Below, one piece after another: positions 11,801-24,194 of a stretch of DNA of 64,000 nt. The notes beneath the pieces are model-generated. The model had not been told where the DNA came from and did not search any database. It was given only the letters and a program-made list of their open reading frames with translations. The stretch is from Cryptomeria japonica (Eukaryota; Streptophyta; Pinopsida; Cupressales; Cupressaceae): the NCBI RefSeq assembly GCF_030272615.1, contig NC_081409.1, positions 873,450,626 through 873,514,625 of the forward strand. The letters are read 5' to 3'. How positions within the stretch are numbered: position 1 is the stretch's first letter; each line of letters starts with the position of its first letter. A program made the position numbers and the translations under genes.

Positions 11801-14800
11801 CCTAACTGGACATGACAGAGCTGATGGTTAGTCATCGTGACGAGCTGAACGAGAAATCGACTAGGCGACAACATTCCATTGAGTGAGACTGACGATTTTT
11901 TTACCAATCGAAAAATTGCTTCCCTAATAAAACTGTAGGGAAACTTGAAATACCGAGATAGAATTTTGTATGGACCCCTCTCATGGCCCTGTAGGTTCAA
12001 ACGAATCATTTGCAGGTGCCACAGATTCCAAGTTAGGGCCCGTCAAAGTTTGACAATTTTGAGCACTTAGGGCGCTCAAGGGACGACGCCAGTAGGGTAT
12101 GACCTGAAGTGTTCGATCGAGTCAAGGGGAAAAATAGGAGCATGCATAGGGTAATTATGCCTAACTGGACATGTCAGAGCCGATGGTTCATCATCGCAAT
12201 GAGCTGAACGAGAAATCGACTAGCAACAACATTCCATTGAGTGAGACTGATGATTTTTTCGCCAACTAAAAAATTGCTACCCTAATAAAACCGTAGGGAA
12301 ACTTGAAATACCAAGTTTGGCTTTTGTAGGGACCCCTCTCATGGCCCTGTAGGTTCAAACAGATCATTTGTAGGTGCCACAGATTTTGAATTAAGGCCCG
12401 TCAAAGTTTGACAATTTTGAGCACTTAGGGTGCTCAAGGGACGACGCCGATAGGGTATGACCCTGAGCGTTCGATCGAGTGGGGGGGGAAAATAGAAGTA
12501 TGCGTAGGGTAATTATGCCTAACTGGACATGTCAAAGCCGACGTTTCTTCATCACGATGAGCTGAACGAGAAATCGACTAGGCGACAACATTCCATTGAG
12601 TGAGACTGACGATTTTTTCGCCAACCGAAAAATTTCTGCCCTAAGAAAACCATAGGAAAAATTGAAATACCGAGATAGGCTTTTGTAGGGACCCCTCTCA
12701 TGGCCCCGTGGGTTCAAACAGATCATTCATAGGTGCCACAAATTCTGAGTTAGGGCCCGTCAAAGTTTGACAATTTTGAGCACTTAGGGCGCTCAAGGGA
12801 TGATGCGGGTAGGGTATGACCCCGTGCGTTTGATCGAGTGGAGGAGCAAAAGAGGAGCATGCATAGGGTAACTATGCCTAACTGGACATGTTAGAGCCAA
12901 TGGTTTGTCATCATGACGAGCTCAACGAGAAATCGACCAGGCAACAACATTCCATTGATTGAGACTGCTGATTTTTTTGCCAACTAAAAAATTGCTGCCC
13001 TAATAAAACCGTAGGGAAAATTGAAATATCAAGATAGGATTTATTAGGGACCCCTCTTATGGCCCCATAGGTTCAAATGGATCATTCACAGGAGCCACAG
13101 ATTTTGAGTTAGGGCCCGTCAAAGTTTGACAATTTTGAGCACTTAGGGCGCTCAAGGGATGACGCCGATAGGGTATGACCCCGAGCATTCGATCAAGTGG
13201 GGGGGAAAAATAGGAGCATGCGTAGGTTAATTATGCCTAACTAGACATGTCAGAGCCGATGGTTCGTCATCACGATGAGCTGAATGAGAAATCGACCAGG
13301 CGACAACATTCCAGTGACTGAGACTGATTATTTTTTCGCCAACCGAAAAATTGCTGCCCTAATAAAACCATAGGGCAAATTGAAATACTGAGATAGGCTT
13401 TTGTAGGGACCCCTCTCATGGCCCCGTAGGTTCAAACAGATCATTCACAGGTGCCACAGATTTTGAGTTAGGGCCCGTCAAAGTTTGATAATTTTGAGCA
13501 CTTAGGGCGCTCAAGGGATGACACCGGTAGGGTATGACCCCAAGCATTCGATCAAGTGTTGGGGAAAAAGAAGAGCATCTGTAGGATAATTATGCCTAAA
13601 TGGACATGTCGGAGCTGATGGTTCATCATCACGATGAGATGAACGAGAAATCGACCAGGCAACAACATTCCATTGAGTGAGACTGACGATTTTTTCACCA
13701 ACCGAAAAATTGCTGCCCTAATAAAACCGTAGGGCAACTTGAAATACCAAGATAGGATTTTGTAGGGACCCCTCTCATGGCCCCATAGGTTCAATCGGAT
13801 CATTCACAGGTGCCACAAATTCCAAGTTAAGGCCCATCAAAGTTTGACAATTTCGAGCACTTAGGGCGCTCAAGGGACGACACCGGTAGGGTATGACCCC
13901 GAGCGTTCGATCGAGTGGGGGGGCAAAATAGGAGCATGCGTAGGGTAATTATGCCTAACTAGACATGTCAGAATGGATTGTCCGTCATCGTGACGAGATG
14001 AATGAGAAATCGACCAGGCAACAACATTCCATTGAGTGAGACTGATAATTTTTTCACCAACCGAAAAGTTGCTGCCCTAATAAAACCGTAGGGAAACTTG
14101 AAATATCGAGATAGGATTTTGTAGGGACCCCTCTTGTGGCCCTGTAGGTTCAAACGGATCATTCACAGGTGCGACAGATTCTGAGTTAGGGCCCGTCAAA
14201 GTTTGACATTTTTGAGCACTTAGGGCGCTTAAGGGACGACACCGGTAGGGTATGACCCCAAGCTTTCGATCGAGTGGGGGGCCAAAATAGGAGCATGCGT
14301 AGCGTAATTATGTCTAACTGTACATGTTAGAGCTGATGGTTCATCATCGCGATGAGCTAAATGAGAAATCGACCAGGCGACAACATTCCGTTGAGTGGGA
14401 CTAACAATTTTTTTGCCAACTAAAAAATTGCTGCCCTAATAAAACCGTAGGGAAACTTGAAATACCGAGATAGGATTTTGTAGGGACCCCTCTCGCAGCC
14501 CCGTAGGTTCAAATAGATCATTCACAGGTGCCACAGATTCTGAGGTAGGGCCCATCAAAGTTTGAAAATTTTGAGCACTTAGGGCACTCAAGGGACGACG
14601 CTAGTAGGGTATGACCCCGAGCGTTCGATCGAGTTAGGGGGAAAAACAGGAACATGCGTAGGGTAATTATGCCTAACTAGACATGTTGGAGCTGACAGTT
14701 CATCATCACGATGAACTGAACGAGAAATCGACCAGGCGACAACATTCCATTGAGTGAGACTGACGATTTTTTCGCCAACCGAAAAATTGCTGCCCTAATA

Positions 14801-16097
14801 AAACCGTAGGGCAACTTGAAATACCAAGATAGGATTTTGTAGGGACTCCTCTCATGGCCCTGTAGGTTCAAACAAATCATTTACAGGTGCCACAGATTCT
14901 GAGTTAAGGCCCATCAAAGTTTGACAATTTTGAGCACTTAGGGTGCTCAAGGGACGACGCCGGTAGGGTATGACCCCGATCGTTCGATCGAGTGGGGGGG
15001 AAAAATAGGAGCATGCATAGGGTAATTATGCTTAACTAGACATGTTAGAGCCAACGGTTTGTCATCGTGATGAGCTAAACGAGAAATCGACAAAGTGACA
15101 ACATTCCATTGAGTGAGACTGACGATTTTTTCGCCAACTGAAAAATTGCTGCCCTAATAAAACCATAGAGAAACTTGAAATATCGAGATAGGCTTTTGTA
15201 GGGACCCCTCTCATGGCCCCGTAGGTTCAAACAGATCATTCGCAGGTGCCACAGATTCTGAGTTAGGGCCCATCAAAGTTTGACAATTTTGAGCACTTAG
15301 GGTGCTCAAGGGACGATGCTGGTAGGGTATGACCCCGAGCGTTCGATCGAGTGGGGGGGCAAAACAGGAGCATGCGTAGGGTAATTATGCCTAACTGGAC
15401 ATGTCAAAGCTGACGGTTTGTCATCGCAACGAGCTAAACGAGAAATCGACCAGGCAACAACATTCCATTGACTGAGACTGATGATTTTTTGCCAACCGAA
15501 AAATTGCTGCCCTAATAAAACCGTAGGGAAACTTGAAATACTGAGATAGGCTTTTGTAGGGACCCCTCTTGTGGCTTCGTAGGTTCAAACAGTTCATTCA
15601 CAGGTGCCACAAATTTCGAATTAGGGCCCGTCAAATTTTGACAATTTTGAGCACTTAGGGCGCTCAAGGGACAACGCCGGTAGGGTATGACCCCGAGTGT
15701 TCGATCAAGGGGGGGGGCAAAACAAGAGCATGTGTAGGGTAATTATGCCTAACTGGCCATGTCGGAGTTGCCGGTTCATCATCACGATGAGCTGAACGAG
15801 AAATTGGCCACGCGACAACATTCCATTGAGTGAGACTGACGATTTTGCACCAACTGAAAAATTGCTGCCCTAATAAAACCATAGGGAAACTTGAAAAACC
15901 GAGATAGGCTTTTGTAGGGACCCCTCTCATGGCCCCGTAGGTTCAAACGGATCATTCACAGGTGCCACAAATTCTAAGTTAGGGCCTGCCAAAGTTTGAC
16001 AATTTTGAGCACTTAGGGCGCTCAAGGGACGACGTCGATAGGGTATGACACCAAGCGTTCGATCGAGTGGGGGGGCAAAACAGGAGCATGCGTATGG
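8880..16097. repeat. 359-bp tandem satellite array, 20 full monomers
   Basis: Using the G of GTATGACC as anchor, monomers start at 8890, 9251, 9610, 9969, 10303, 10662, 11021, 11380, 11738, 12097, 12455, 12814, 13173, 13532, 13891, 14250, 14609, 14968, 15327, 15685 and 16043 (the last about 55 bp long). The step is 358-361 bp throughout, except one 334-bp monomer that has lost about 25 bp near 10040. All monomers are head to tail and visibly similar, differing mainly by scattered C/T and G/A changes. The minus strand of each holds an open frame of 64-139 codons, but 359 is not a multiple of 3, so no frame runs through the array. I do not recognise the monomer as a named satellite. Confidence 0.95.
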
Positions 16098-16300
16098 TAT
16101 TGTTCATTAAATGAATTGTATTGTTCATTGAATGAATTTTATTGTATTGTTGATTAAATGAATTGTATTGTTGATTAAATAAATTGTATTGTATTGTTCA
16201 TTAAATGAATTATATTGTTCATTAAATGAATTATATTGTTCATTATAAAAACAACACTTATGATGAAATGAAATGAATTGTATTGTTCATTAAATAGACA
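16098..16300. repeat. AT-rich minisatellite (TTCATTAAATGAA core)
   Basis: About seven imperfect copies of a unit near 21 bp built on TATTGTTCATTAAATGAAT directly abut the end of the satellite. The core TTCATTAAATGAA is nearly self-complementary. Confidence 0.75.
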
Positions 16301-16563
16301 TTATTAACCATTGTTAATTATTGGAATGAAGATTAAAGATTTCCATGATAACACCACACATAGATGAGCAACAACTTATATGATTGAATATCAACTTTTG
16401 TATATATAAAAATGTCGAATGATTACAAATGTATGTCCATACACAAATATGGCATAAACACCAATTGAAACAAAATGTATGTCTAAATACATGAATGTAT
16501 GTCCATATACAAAATATACATGCCAACTAGACAGGTAAGCATCCCAAAACTATCTATAACATC

Positions 16564-19360
16564 CTAAGCTATTGATGGATCATCAAAATCGATCCTCTTC
16601 GCCGCACTGCTTGGCTCTGAAGGATCCTGCACAAGAAAAACAAACCATGATTAATATTAGTTATATTATATAATTCACATTCGAAAAGTTATCATAAAAA
16701 TGAACTATTTAATTGAACTATTCATGTTTACCTCATCTCCACATTTTCTCTTCAGCTTTGCAGGACTCTTGATGTATGTCTTCGGTAGAGGAGGTATGTT
16801 TTGAATATTTTCATAAACAACCTACATATATTTAGAAACATGACATTGATACAATTTAGCATATAATTGTCACTAATAATAACAAATTATATCTACTAAT
16901 CAAAAAATAAAATAAACACACATCTACTCGAGGCATCTCTTCTTCTTCTTCAGGTATACTGGGTGTAGTCATCAAGGATGTGAAGCCAAGGATTCTCTGT
17001 ATATATACACAAGTATATGAAACTATCAATCTATGTCTAGACATGTATAATCACTATAAGTTATTTAAACTATTCATTCAATCATATTTGCATTCAATTA
17101 CCTTTCCCTTGTCTCCAATTGCACTACCAGATCCTAGATCACACTGCACCGCACTCGTGCTGCTTGTGCCCTACAAGAGTAAAATAAGATATACATGCAA
17201 TTTACTACATAATCTAATTAATACAAATATAAATGATGAGCATGTATGTACAATAAAATACAAATGACTAGGTGCAATAATATGTAAGGAAGTTAAGTAG
17301 CGGAAACAACTTCCTACACTAACCTTGAGAGGAGGGTAATGCAAAACTTTTTCAGATCATTACAATAGTTATAGAAAATAGAAATAGATATAATAACATT
17401 CATACCACAACACAATGATTTACGTGGGGAAAACCCTTTCGGGAGAAAAACCCCACCCTCCAAAAGCAGCTCAATATTTTATTCAGCAATCAAAAATAGA
17501 TTACAACATACTTGCAGAGCAAGCTCTTTGCATGAGTAGCACTAATCAGAGATTCAGAGGCAACTCAATAGCCATAAGACTCTTACACACAACCTCTATC
17601 TCTCACACCTCATAAATAGGAGATACAATACAAGAAACCGTCAAACGGTATTACAAAACCATGGGCTAAAACCACCCAATAAGGTGTAGCCAACCTTATC
17701 TTCCTTCTAGATGCCCTATGACATGTTAAAGCACACATCAACACGTGTCGCTCCCTTTTTACAGCTCATTTATGTATTCGGTACAAATTATTTTTCCTAT
17801 TTCAAGAGTACAAACTTCCGGAGGCCATAACTTGAGAACCGGGTGTCCGATTGACAAACCATTTGAAGCACCGGAAAGCTCGCGAAGTGCTCTATCACCT
17901 CGTAACCCGCTTCGCCAGTTACGGCCACTTTTTAGGGCATTTTGGAGCCTCTAAAGTCCCCAAAATTAAGTTTAAACATTTTATTGCACCCCTCCAAGAC
18001 GAAAACTTTAATATCTTCAAAACTAGCTGTGACCTTGCGACGCAACTTTACCAGAATGCTTATCTAGCCAACCAGAAGCTTCAGGGAGAGTTTTACTCCA
18101 TTTCATGCTCAAATGAAAACTTACTATAAATAGTAACCTCGCATAAATGCAAGGTTGAGACACCATTTTTCCCAACATAATATATGTACCATCAAGCTAT
18201 CGAGGCCAAATGAAATGGCCGACAAGGTGCCCTCCTGAATCTATCTCAACTCATCCTTGATCATCAACTATTAAATAGACCATGTAAATAAAAATTAGTA
18301 CTTAATATTATCTAATTTATAAATATTTAATTAAAATATAACATGAACTGTGAAAACACAAATCTTACCAATACATCATCAATGTATGATGACGGTGCCT
18401 CCTCGCCTCTAGCATGTGAGGACTCCCCAGGGTATCCTCTAGTCTGTGTAATAACCTCTCGTGCATCATGCATCTCATGCACCTCATAATCTGCACTGTC
18501 CACAATAAGATCAATGGGTTATCCAACTAGACCCAAGCATACATGCCCACACATGACACAACTATGTGGCATGCATATGTGTGGAGCCGAGGATGACGTG
18601 TCAACACCACTCGATGCACCGCTACCATCAAAAGTAGGCCGAGATACTGACACAGCCGCAGAAACCAAAAGGCTACTCAAAGAGTGAATAGCCGATATGG
18701 TATGTGAAGCCACCTCACAAATGATATCAGGATGCTGAACTACAGGTGGGGGATCAACAGGAGGAGGGGGGACATATGGGCCCTTGACTACTCTGACTAC
18801 CCCAGGTCTATTTTGGGGCATACCTAAACCTACACCCTGGAAAGGTTAGATGTCAAAGTAGTTTACATGTTTCTGTAAAACAAACTCGGCATACAATTTT
18901 TTTATGAAATAGAAGGGGATATCAAGATTGTTATTGGGTGGTTTGTCGAAAATCATCCACCAAAGATCCCAAAAGTTTTTCACAATCCCATCATTTGTGC
19001 ACCATTTGATAGAAAGTTTTATTTTTTTGGGATCTACAGGCTGACCAGTACAGGGATCGACAAACAATGAGGCGATTTCGGATTTGGATATCTCAAGATC
19101 CTTGATATCCTTATACGACAAGCCATCTACATATTTTTCCTTCATAGAATCTCGCCACAAAAGGGTGGCATCGTGCTCCTCAGTCATGGTTTCCATACTT
19201 TTTACGATCGACGTGAGAGGATCCTACGATATACTTCTGCAATCCCCCTCAATTCATTCAATTTTTGTGCAATCAATTCTTGAATTGAGGGGGGGTTTGG
19301 CAAATGAGGGTTTGGTTGTTGCAGTTGTGGTTGGTCAGTGTTTTCATTGTTATCTCCCAT
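16564..19360 (-). pseudogene. decayed six-exon gene of unknown function
   Basis: Read on the minus strand. Exon 1 runs from ATG at 19360 to the donor at 18369. Then come exons 18267-18190, 17170-17102, 16996-16928, 16821-16732 and 16626-16564 (stop TAG). All six are bounded by AG and GT, and exons 2-5 are 78, 69, 69 and 90 bp, every one a whole number of codons in phase 0. The product starts MGDNNENTDQ, then has a charged region with FWDLWWMIFDKPP, a proline-rich stretch (VPPPPVDPPPV), a Cys/His cluster (HICMPHSCVMCGHVC), an acidic run EEEEEM, a basic segment (KSPAKLKRKCGDE) and ends DDPSIA. It is broken by a frameshift near 19200, stops near 18847 and 18524, and a TAG in exon 2. I recognise no family. 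The basic and acidic tail would suit a nuclear protein, possibly transposon-related; this is inference. Confidence 0.65.
17283..18177 (-). mobile_element. solo LTR, inserted in an intron, TSD TAATA
   Basis: The 895-bp segment starts TGTAAGGAAG and ends TTTCCCAACA on the plus strand, so on the sense strand it reads TGTTGGGAAAAATGG...CTTCCTTACA. It is flanked by a perfect 5-bp duplication TAATA (17278-17282 and 18178-18182). No internal retrotransposon sequence is present, so it is a solo LTR left by recombination between two LTRs. It resembles Ty1/copia LTRs in its ends but I cannot assign the family firmly. It lies 12 bp from the donor side of exon 2 of the surrounding pseudogene. Confidence 0.9.
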
Positions 19361-19736
19361 TTTTAACCTAATTGAATGTAAACAATTAAATTTAGTTAAC
19401 AAATTTAAACAATTAGGTATTTGATTTAAAAAAAACCTAGTTTTCATGAAAAAAAAACCATATTTTCAATGAAAAATCAAATAAACATTCACAAAAAATA
19501 CAAAAAATGAATGAAAATGATTCAAAACTACAAAATTCTTACCTCTAAATCAATTTTTTAGCAATTTTTTGTCAAAAAACTAGATATTGGATGGAGCGGA
19601 TATTGGATTTTGACAAATTTGCATGACCCATGAGTTAAAAATGACTCACGGGATTGTCGCTGTCTAAATATAAAAGTCTCAGAAAATCGAATATCCGATA
19701 AAATCGGATATCCGATTTCAACACTTAAATTATTTT
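19361..19736. other. AT-rich flank with a short inverted repeat
   Basis: No coding sequence. Positions 19687-19719 hold a self-complementary stretch around ATCGAATATCCGATAAAATC, which recurs in similar form at about 20094-20128 on the other side of the AT tract. Confidence 0.4.
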
Positions 19737-20075
19737 TAAATAACATATATAATATAATTTAATAATATATTATATAATATATTATTATATTATATAATAC
19801 GTATTGTATTATATTATATATATTATAATATAATATAATATAATATTATATTATATTGTATTATATAATATTGTATTATATATTATATAATATAATACAA
19901 TATATTATATAATATAATATAATATAATATAATATAATATTATAATATAATATAATATAATATAATATAATACAATATTATATAATATATAATATAATTT
20001 AATATTATATTATATAATATAATATTATATTATATTATATATAATATAATACGTAACATATAATATATATTTTAA
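19737..20075. repeat. AT-only low-complexity tract (ATATA/TATAAT units)
   Basis: About 340 bp built almost wholly of TATAATA-type words, with only a handful of G or C bases. It lies between two copies of a CGAATATC-rich inverted motif (see 19687-19719 and 20094-20128) and could extrude as a large hairpin. From 20129 to 20247 I see nothing further. Confidence 0.9.
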
Positions 20076-20247
20076 ATTAAAATTACAAATAAAAATCGAA
20101 TATCTGATTTTATCCGATATCCGATTTGCATAAGTAATTACCAGGCCAAGCAAAAAGTCAACACAGATTTTCGCATTTTTAGGCAAGTGAGGAAGGCTAT
20201 TTTTTTCACATCGCCACTTTTTGGCCCCCCTTGATCCTGCACTAACC

Positions 20248-21134
20248 CTCATCACAAAAGGAGTCTCACTGACTACATACAAATCCAGACTACAATCTGG
20301 AGAAGTGTTGAAAAAGATAGCATCTCCTATGCTGAAGTATAGCTCCGGTTAAGCTCAATACCAGAGGACTAAATCCTCTTCTATAAAACCCAATTTGATC
20401 TCCAATGATTGACCAAATCCTCTGCTTGAATGATATTACATTATTCACACATTACATTCCTTGACCATGACCTCCTACAATAATGATGATCTACAATGAG
20501 ATCTTACATCTTATTTATACAAACTCTCGACCATAAACAATCAGGTCAGGCACCAAACAATAAACCAATTACATAATTACAAACCATGTTAGCCTTAGAC
20601 CCAAACAAATAATATCCAACACATAAGACATCCCCAAAATACAACAATAGGTCCTATCCACATGCTACATTAATGTCGGTTTGTAACCTAGATCAACTGG
20701 GACCAAGTATAGGTCCACATGCTTCACTAATGATCTCCAAATGCCAAGTCTCAAATATGATCACCAACAACATCCTGAAACTCCATCAAAAGTTGTTCCA
20801 TCACCAATTATGCAATGCATCAAAGATCTCCACCAAAATCTCTATCAGTGAAACCCTTGCTGGAACTAGAAACCAATCTTCATAGCAAGCAGATAATATC
20901 CAATCACCGGACCAAAACCAACTGACCAAATATGAGTATATTCATTATGAACAAGTCAATTCCATCACCAGATTATACCAGAGTCAACCGGATCATGCCA
21001 GATCCAAGTCAACCAAAAAAAAACTCAACCTACCGGGACCAAAAGGGTGTCATTAAAGCATCCAAACAACTAGTGTTGACATCAATGACAAAATATCAAT
21101 GCAACACATAATCAATTCCACCAAATAGCCAACA
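20248..21134 (-). repeat. truncated 3' LTR of copia A
   Basis: Matches 27075-27968 closely from CTCATCACAAAAGGAG to the terminal CCAACA. The part equivalent to 26745-27074 is absent. Just inside, 21135-21150 (ATATCCCCCTTTTTCA) is the complement of the polypurine tract. Confidence 0.9.
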
Positions 21135-21435
21135 ATATCCCCCTTTTTCATTGATGGCAACACTAGATGTGAAAAACATCTAAGTACCATAAAATGTCAA
21201 ACAAGTCTCCCCTTATGGAAGACAACCAACAATCTCCTGCATATAGTTTTGAATATCAATGTCTCTCCCTCTTTGAATAATATCTATGTAAAGTTCTGAA
21301 TTTATTTTTCACATCATTATGTCTCCCCCTTTGACATCAATGCTATAAATTTGACATAAATATCAAAGCAAAAACATAAGCCTTTGAATCTCAAAGATGA
21401 CTACTCCCTCTGAGCAGTAGCATCCCACATTGACA

Positions 21436-22393
21436 GGGTAAAAGTACAAAGTCATGTCACACTTTTATAAATGAAATGGTAAATCCTGATTCAACTTTTT
21501 AAATTAAATTAGTAGAAAGTGAAATATATATTTTGAATTTTGAAATGATGTAAACTTATAAAATTTATATTCTTTTGTCTATTTTATGTTTTTAATTTTA
21601 AGAAAAATTTAAAAAATTATTTGAATGTGGTTTTTTATAAAGTAAACACTATAATTTAGTTGCTGATAAAATGCTAAAATTGAAGTTACACAAGCCACCA
21701 CACTTTATTTAGTAAATTTTACCATTTTTCTTCAATTTTTATATGTATATTGATAACTTGAAACTTTAGTGCATGGATATATTTTTTATTATTTTTTATA
21801 AATATATGTTTTTCAATAAATTTGAAAAGTTGTGTGTGTTTAAATATAAATCTTTCCAATTTCCACTACTTTTTTTCTTAACTATTTATCCAAATTAGAA
21901 AAGAATTATATCATCTTGACATACTTTCTTTTCTCTACTGCATCATTTTTAAAAAAAAAAAATTAAATAAATTTTAGTATTTTTGCTTTACAAGATAATC
22001 AAACTCATACTTTAGTGTTGATGACCTACTTTAAATAAAAATATAATATAAAATATAAAAACTAATGAAAATATTAAAAGATATATATTTTAGAAAATTC
22101 ACTTATAGATCTATTAAAGGGTATTTTTACATTTCAAAAAAAGTATTATTGTGAGAGTAGGAGATGTTGAAACATTGATTTTTTATTGTTTTTGGTAATT
22201 AGACCCAAACTGGTATAAAATATACATCTAGTAGACATTTCCAATTGGAAAAGTTGTGGCCCATATATAACTTAGCTATAATGGATCTATATAGACCATT
22301 TTTTGACTAAAATTAAATATTAGTTAGAATTACTTAAATTCACTTGTGCTTATAAGTTGGCCTGAAATGTGACATAGTTTTGTGTTTTTACCC
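21436..22393. mobile_element. putative non-autonomous inverted-repeat DNA transposon (~958 bp)
   Basis: The left end reads GGGTAAAAGTACAAAGTCAT and the right end, reverse complemented, GGGTAAAAACACAAAACTAT. Over the outer 26 bp 21 positions agree, and both continue GTCACA. The interior is very AT-rich, without a coding frame, and differs in composition from the copia sequence around it. The copia flank (gagcagtagcatcccacatt / atcaatgtcgaaatg) appears interrupted at these points. A target duplication is not clear, so I cannot assign a superfamily. Confidence 0.6.
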
Positions 22394-22462
22394 ATCAATG
22401 TCGAAATGAATAGTATCTCTGATAATGCATACCAGACTGATGCCAAACCGCATCAATTAAGT

Positions 22463-23238
22463 CTATGTCGGAGGGGCAGAAACCCCCAATCTGTCTCTCA
22501 GGTACTCAAATGATTCCTTGGATAGAGGTTTAGTGAAAATATTTGCAATCTCTTCTTTAGTGTTCACATAAACCAGTTTAACTTCATTTGCTTCCACCTT
22601 CTCCTTCAAAAAATTATACTTGATAGATATGTGTTTTGTCTTAGAATGAAATACCAGATTCTTTGATATATCAATAGCAGTAGAGTTATCACAATGAATA
22701 ACTGCCGGTGCATCACAATCCACCTTTATATCCTTCAACATTTGCTTCATCCATAAAACTTGTGTACAATTAGTAGCAGTAGCAACATACACAGCTTTAG
22801 CAGTAGATAAAGAAGTACATGACTATTTCTTGTTGATCCATGAAACCAACTTCTTTCTAAGAAAGAAAGATCCACCATAAGTACTTTACTAGTCATCAAC
22901 ATCTCCAGCCCAATCAACATTTGTATATGCACATAAAGTAAAGTTAGCATCCTTAGGATACCATAAACCATATTCTGATGTACCTTGCAAGTATCTAAAA
23001 ATCCTTTTCACCGCCATCTCATGATTTTATCTAGGATTGAACTCTGAAATCTTGAAATAATACAAACAACATTCATAATGTCAGGCCTAGTTTGAGTTAA
23101 ATAAAGTAGACCTCTAATCATAGATTTGTATCTTGTAGGATTTATTGGTGCATAAACATCTTTCCTTGTCAATTTATCACTTGTAACCATAGGTGTACTT
23201 ACCGGTTTAGAATCTCCCACACCAAATTTCTTCAACAA
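22463..23238 (-). pseudogene. copia A RT C-terminus and RNase H
   Basis: Fragments in two frames. 23238-23008 matches the end of the reverse transcriptase region (MLKKFGVGDSKPVSTPM, then GLLYLTQTRPDI). 22971-22747 is out of frame. 22792-22463 is the C-terminal RNase H (CDNSTAIDISKNLVFHSKTK, then FTKPLSKESFEYLRDRLGV). The core between them with the first RNase H aspartates is broken by frameshifts and stops. Confidence 0.85.
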
Positions 23239-23294
23239 TTCCTTAGCATATTTAGTTTGACAGATAAAAATATATATTTATCCATCTGAGTAAT

Positions 23295-23900
23295 CTACAA
23301 ACCTAAGAAAAATTTCATCTCACCAATCATAGACATCTCAAATTCTTTTTCCATGTTCTTAGAAAATTCTATGCATAATTTATCTTCACCTCCAAAAATA
23401 TTGTCATCAACAAATACTTCAATAATCAGTATATCATCACCAATGATTTTATAATATAAATTACTCTTAGCACAGCCCTTAGTAAAACCAAGCTTCAAAA
23501 GATATTTATCCAACCTTGCATACCAAACTATAGGTGCTTGTTTCAATCCACACAAAGCTTTCCTTAACCTGAAAACCATATCAGTGTCATCTAATAGTGA
23601 AAAACCATCAGGTTGCTCAATATAAGTTTCGTCATCAAGATCCCCATTCAAGAATTCACATTTAACATCCATCTGATAAACCTTGTAGTTTTTATAAGCA
23701 ACATAGGCAAGAAATAATCTTACAGCTTCAATCCTAGCTACCGATGCAAAATTTTCTCCATAATCAATTCCTTCCTCCTGAGAATATCCTTTACAAACCA
23801 ATCTAGCCTTATTCCTTATAACTTTACCATCTTCATTCAATTTGTTCCTAAAAACCCATGTAGTTCTAATAACATTTTTATTTTTAGGTCGAGGAACCAA
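23295..23900 (-). pseudogene. copia A reverse transcriptase fragment
   Basis: About 200 codons of the Ty1/copia RT. The fingers region ([20 protein letters not shown]), the first catalytic aspartate ([13 protein letters not shown]) and the second motif ([10 protein letters not shown], the copia equivalent of YVDD) can all be read. The frame is broken downstream by a stop near 23295 and upstream by stops linking to the integrase. Confidence 0.9.
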
Positions 23901-24194
23901 AGTCCATGTCTTATTTTTCTCAATCTCATATAATTATTCTTCCATAGCTTTTAACCAAAATTCATCTTTCCATGCCTCAATTACTGATGCTGGTTCAACT
24001 TGTGAAATTAAAGATAGCTCATTAGCTATCAGTCTTCTTCTTCACATCAATCCATTTTGTTTAGCCCTAATGATTTGATCTTCAGAATAATTCAATCTCA
24101 CATACTTGGGAGTCTTCTGACCCTCTGTTCCTCTTCCCTGTTCTTCAGTTACTATAGAATTCTCTGATGTTGCCAGATTAACTAGTTCAACTCT

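Noticed and set aside
8880-16097. The satellite as a CRISPR-like array
   Set aside because: The whole 359-bp unit is repeated, without short repeats and unique spacers, in a plant nuclear sequence.
19737-20075. AT tract as a promoter or origin
   Set aside because: Pure low-complexity sequence with no associated gene start.
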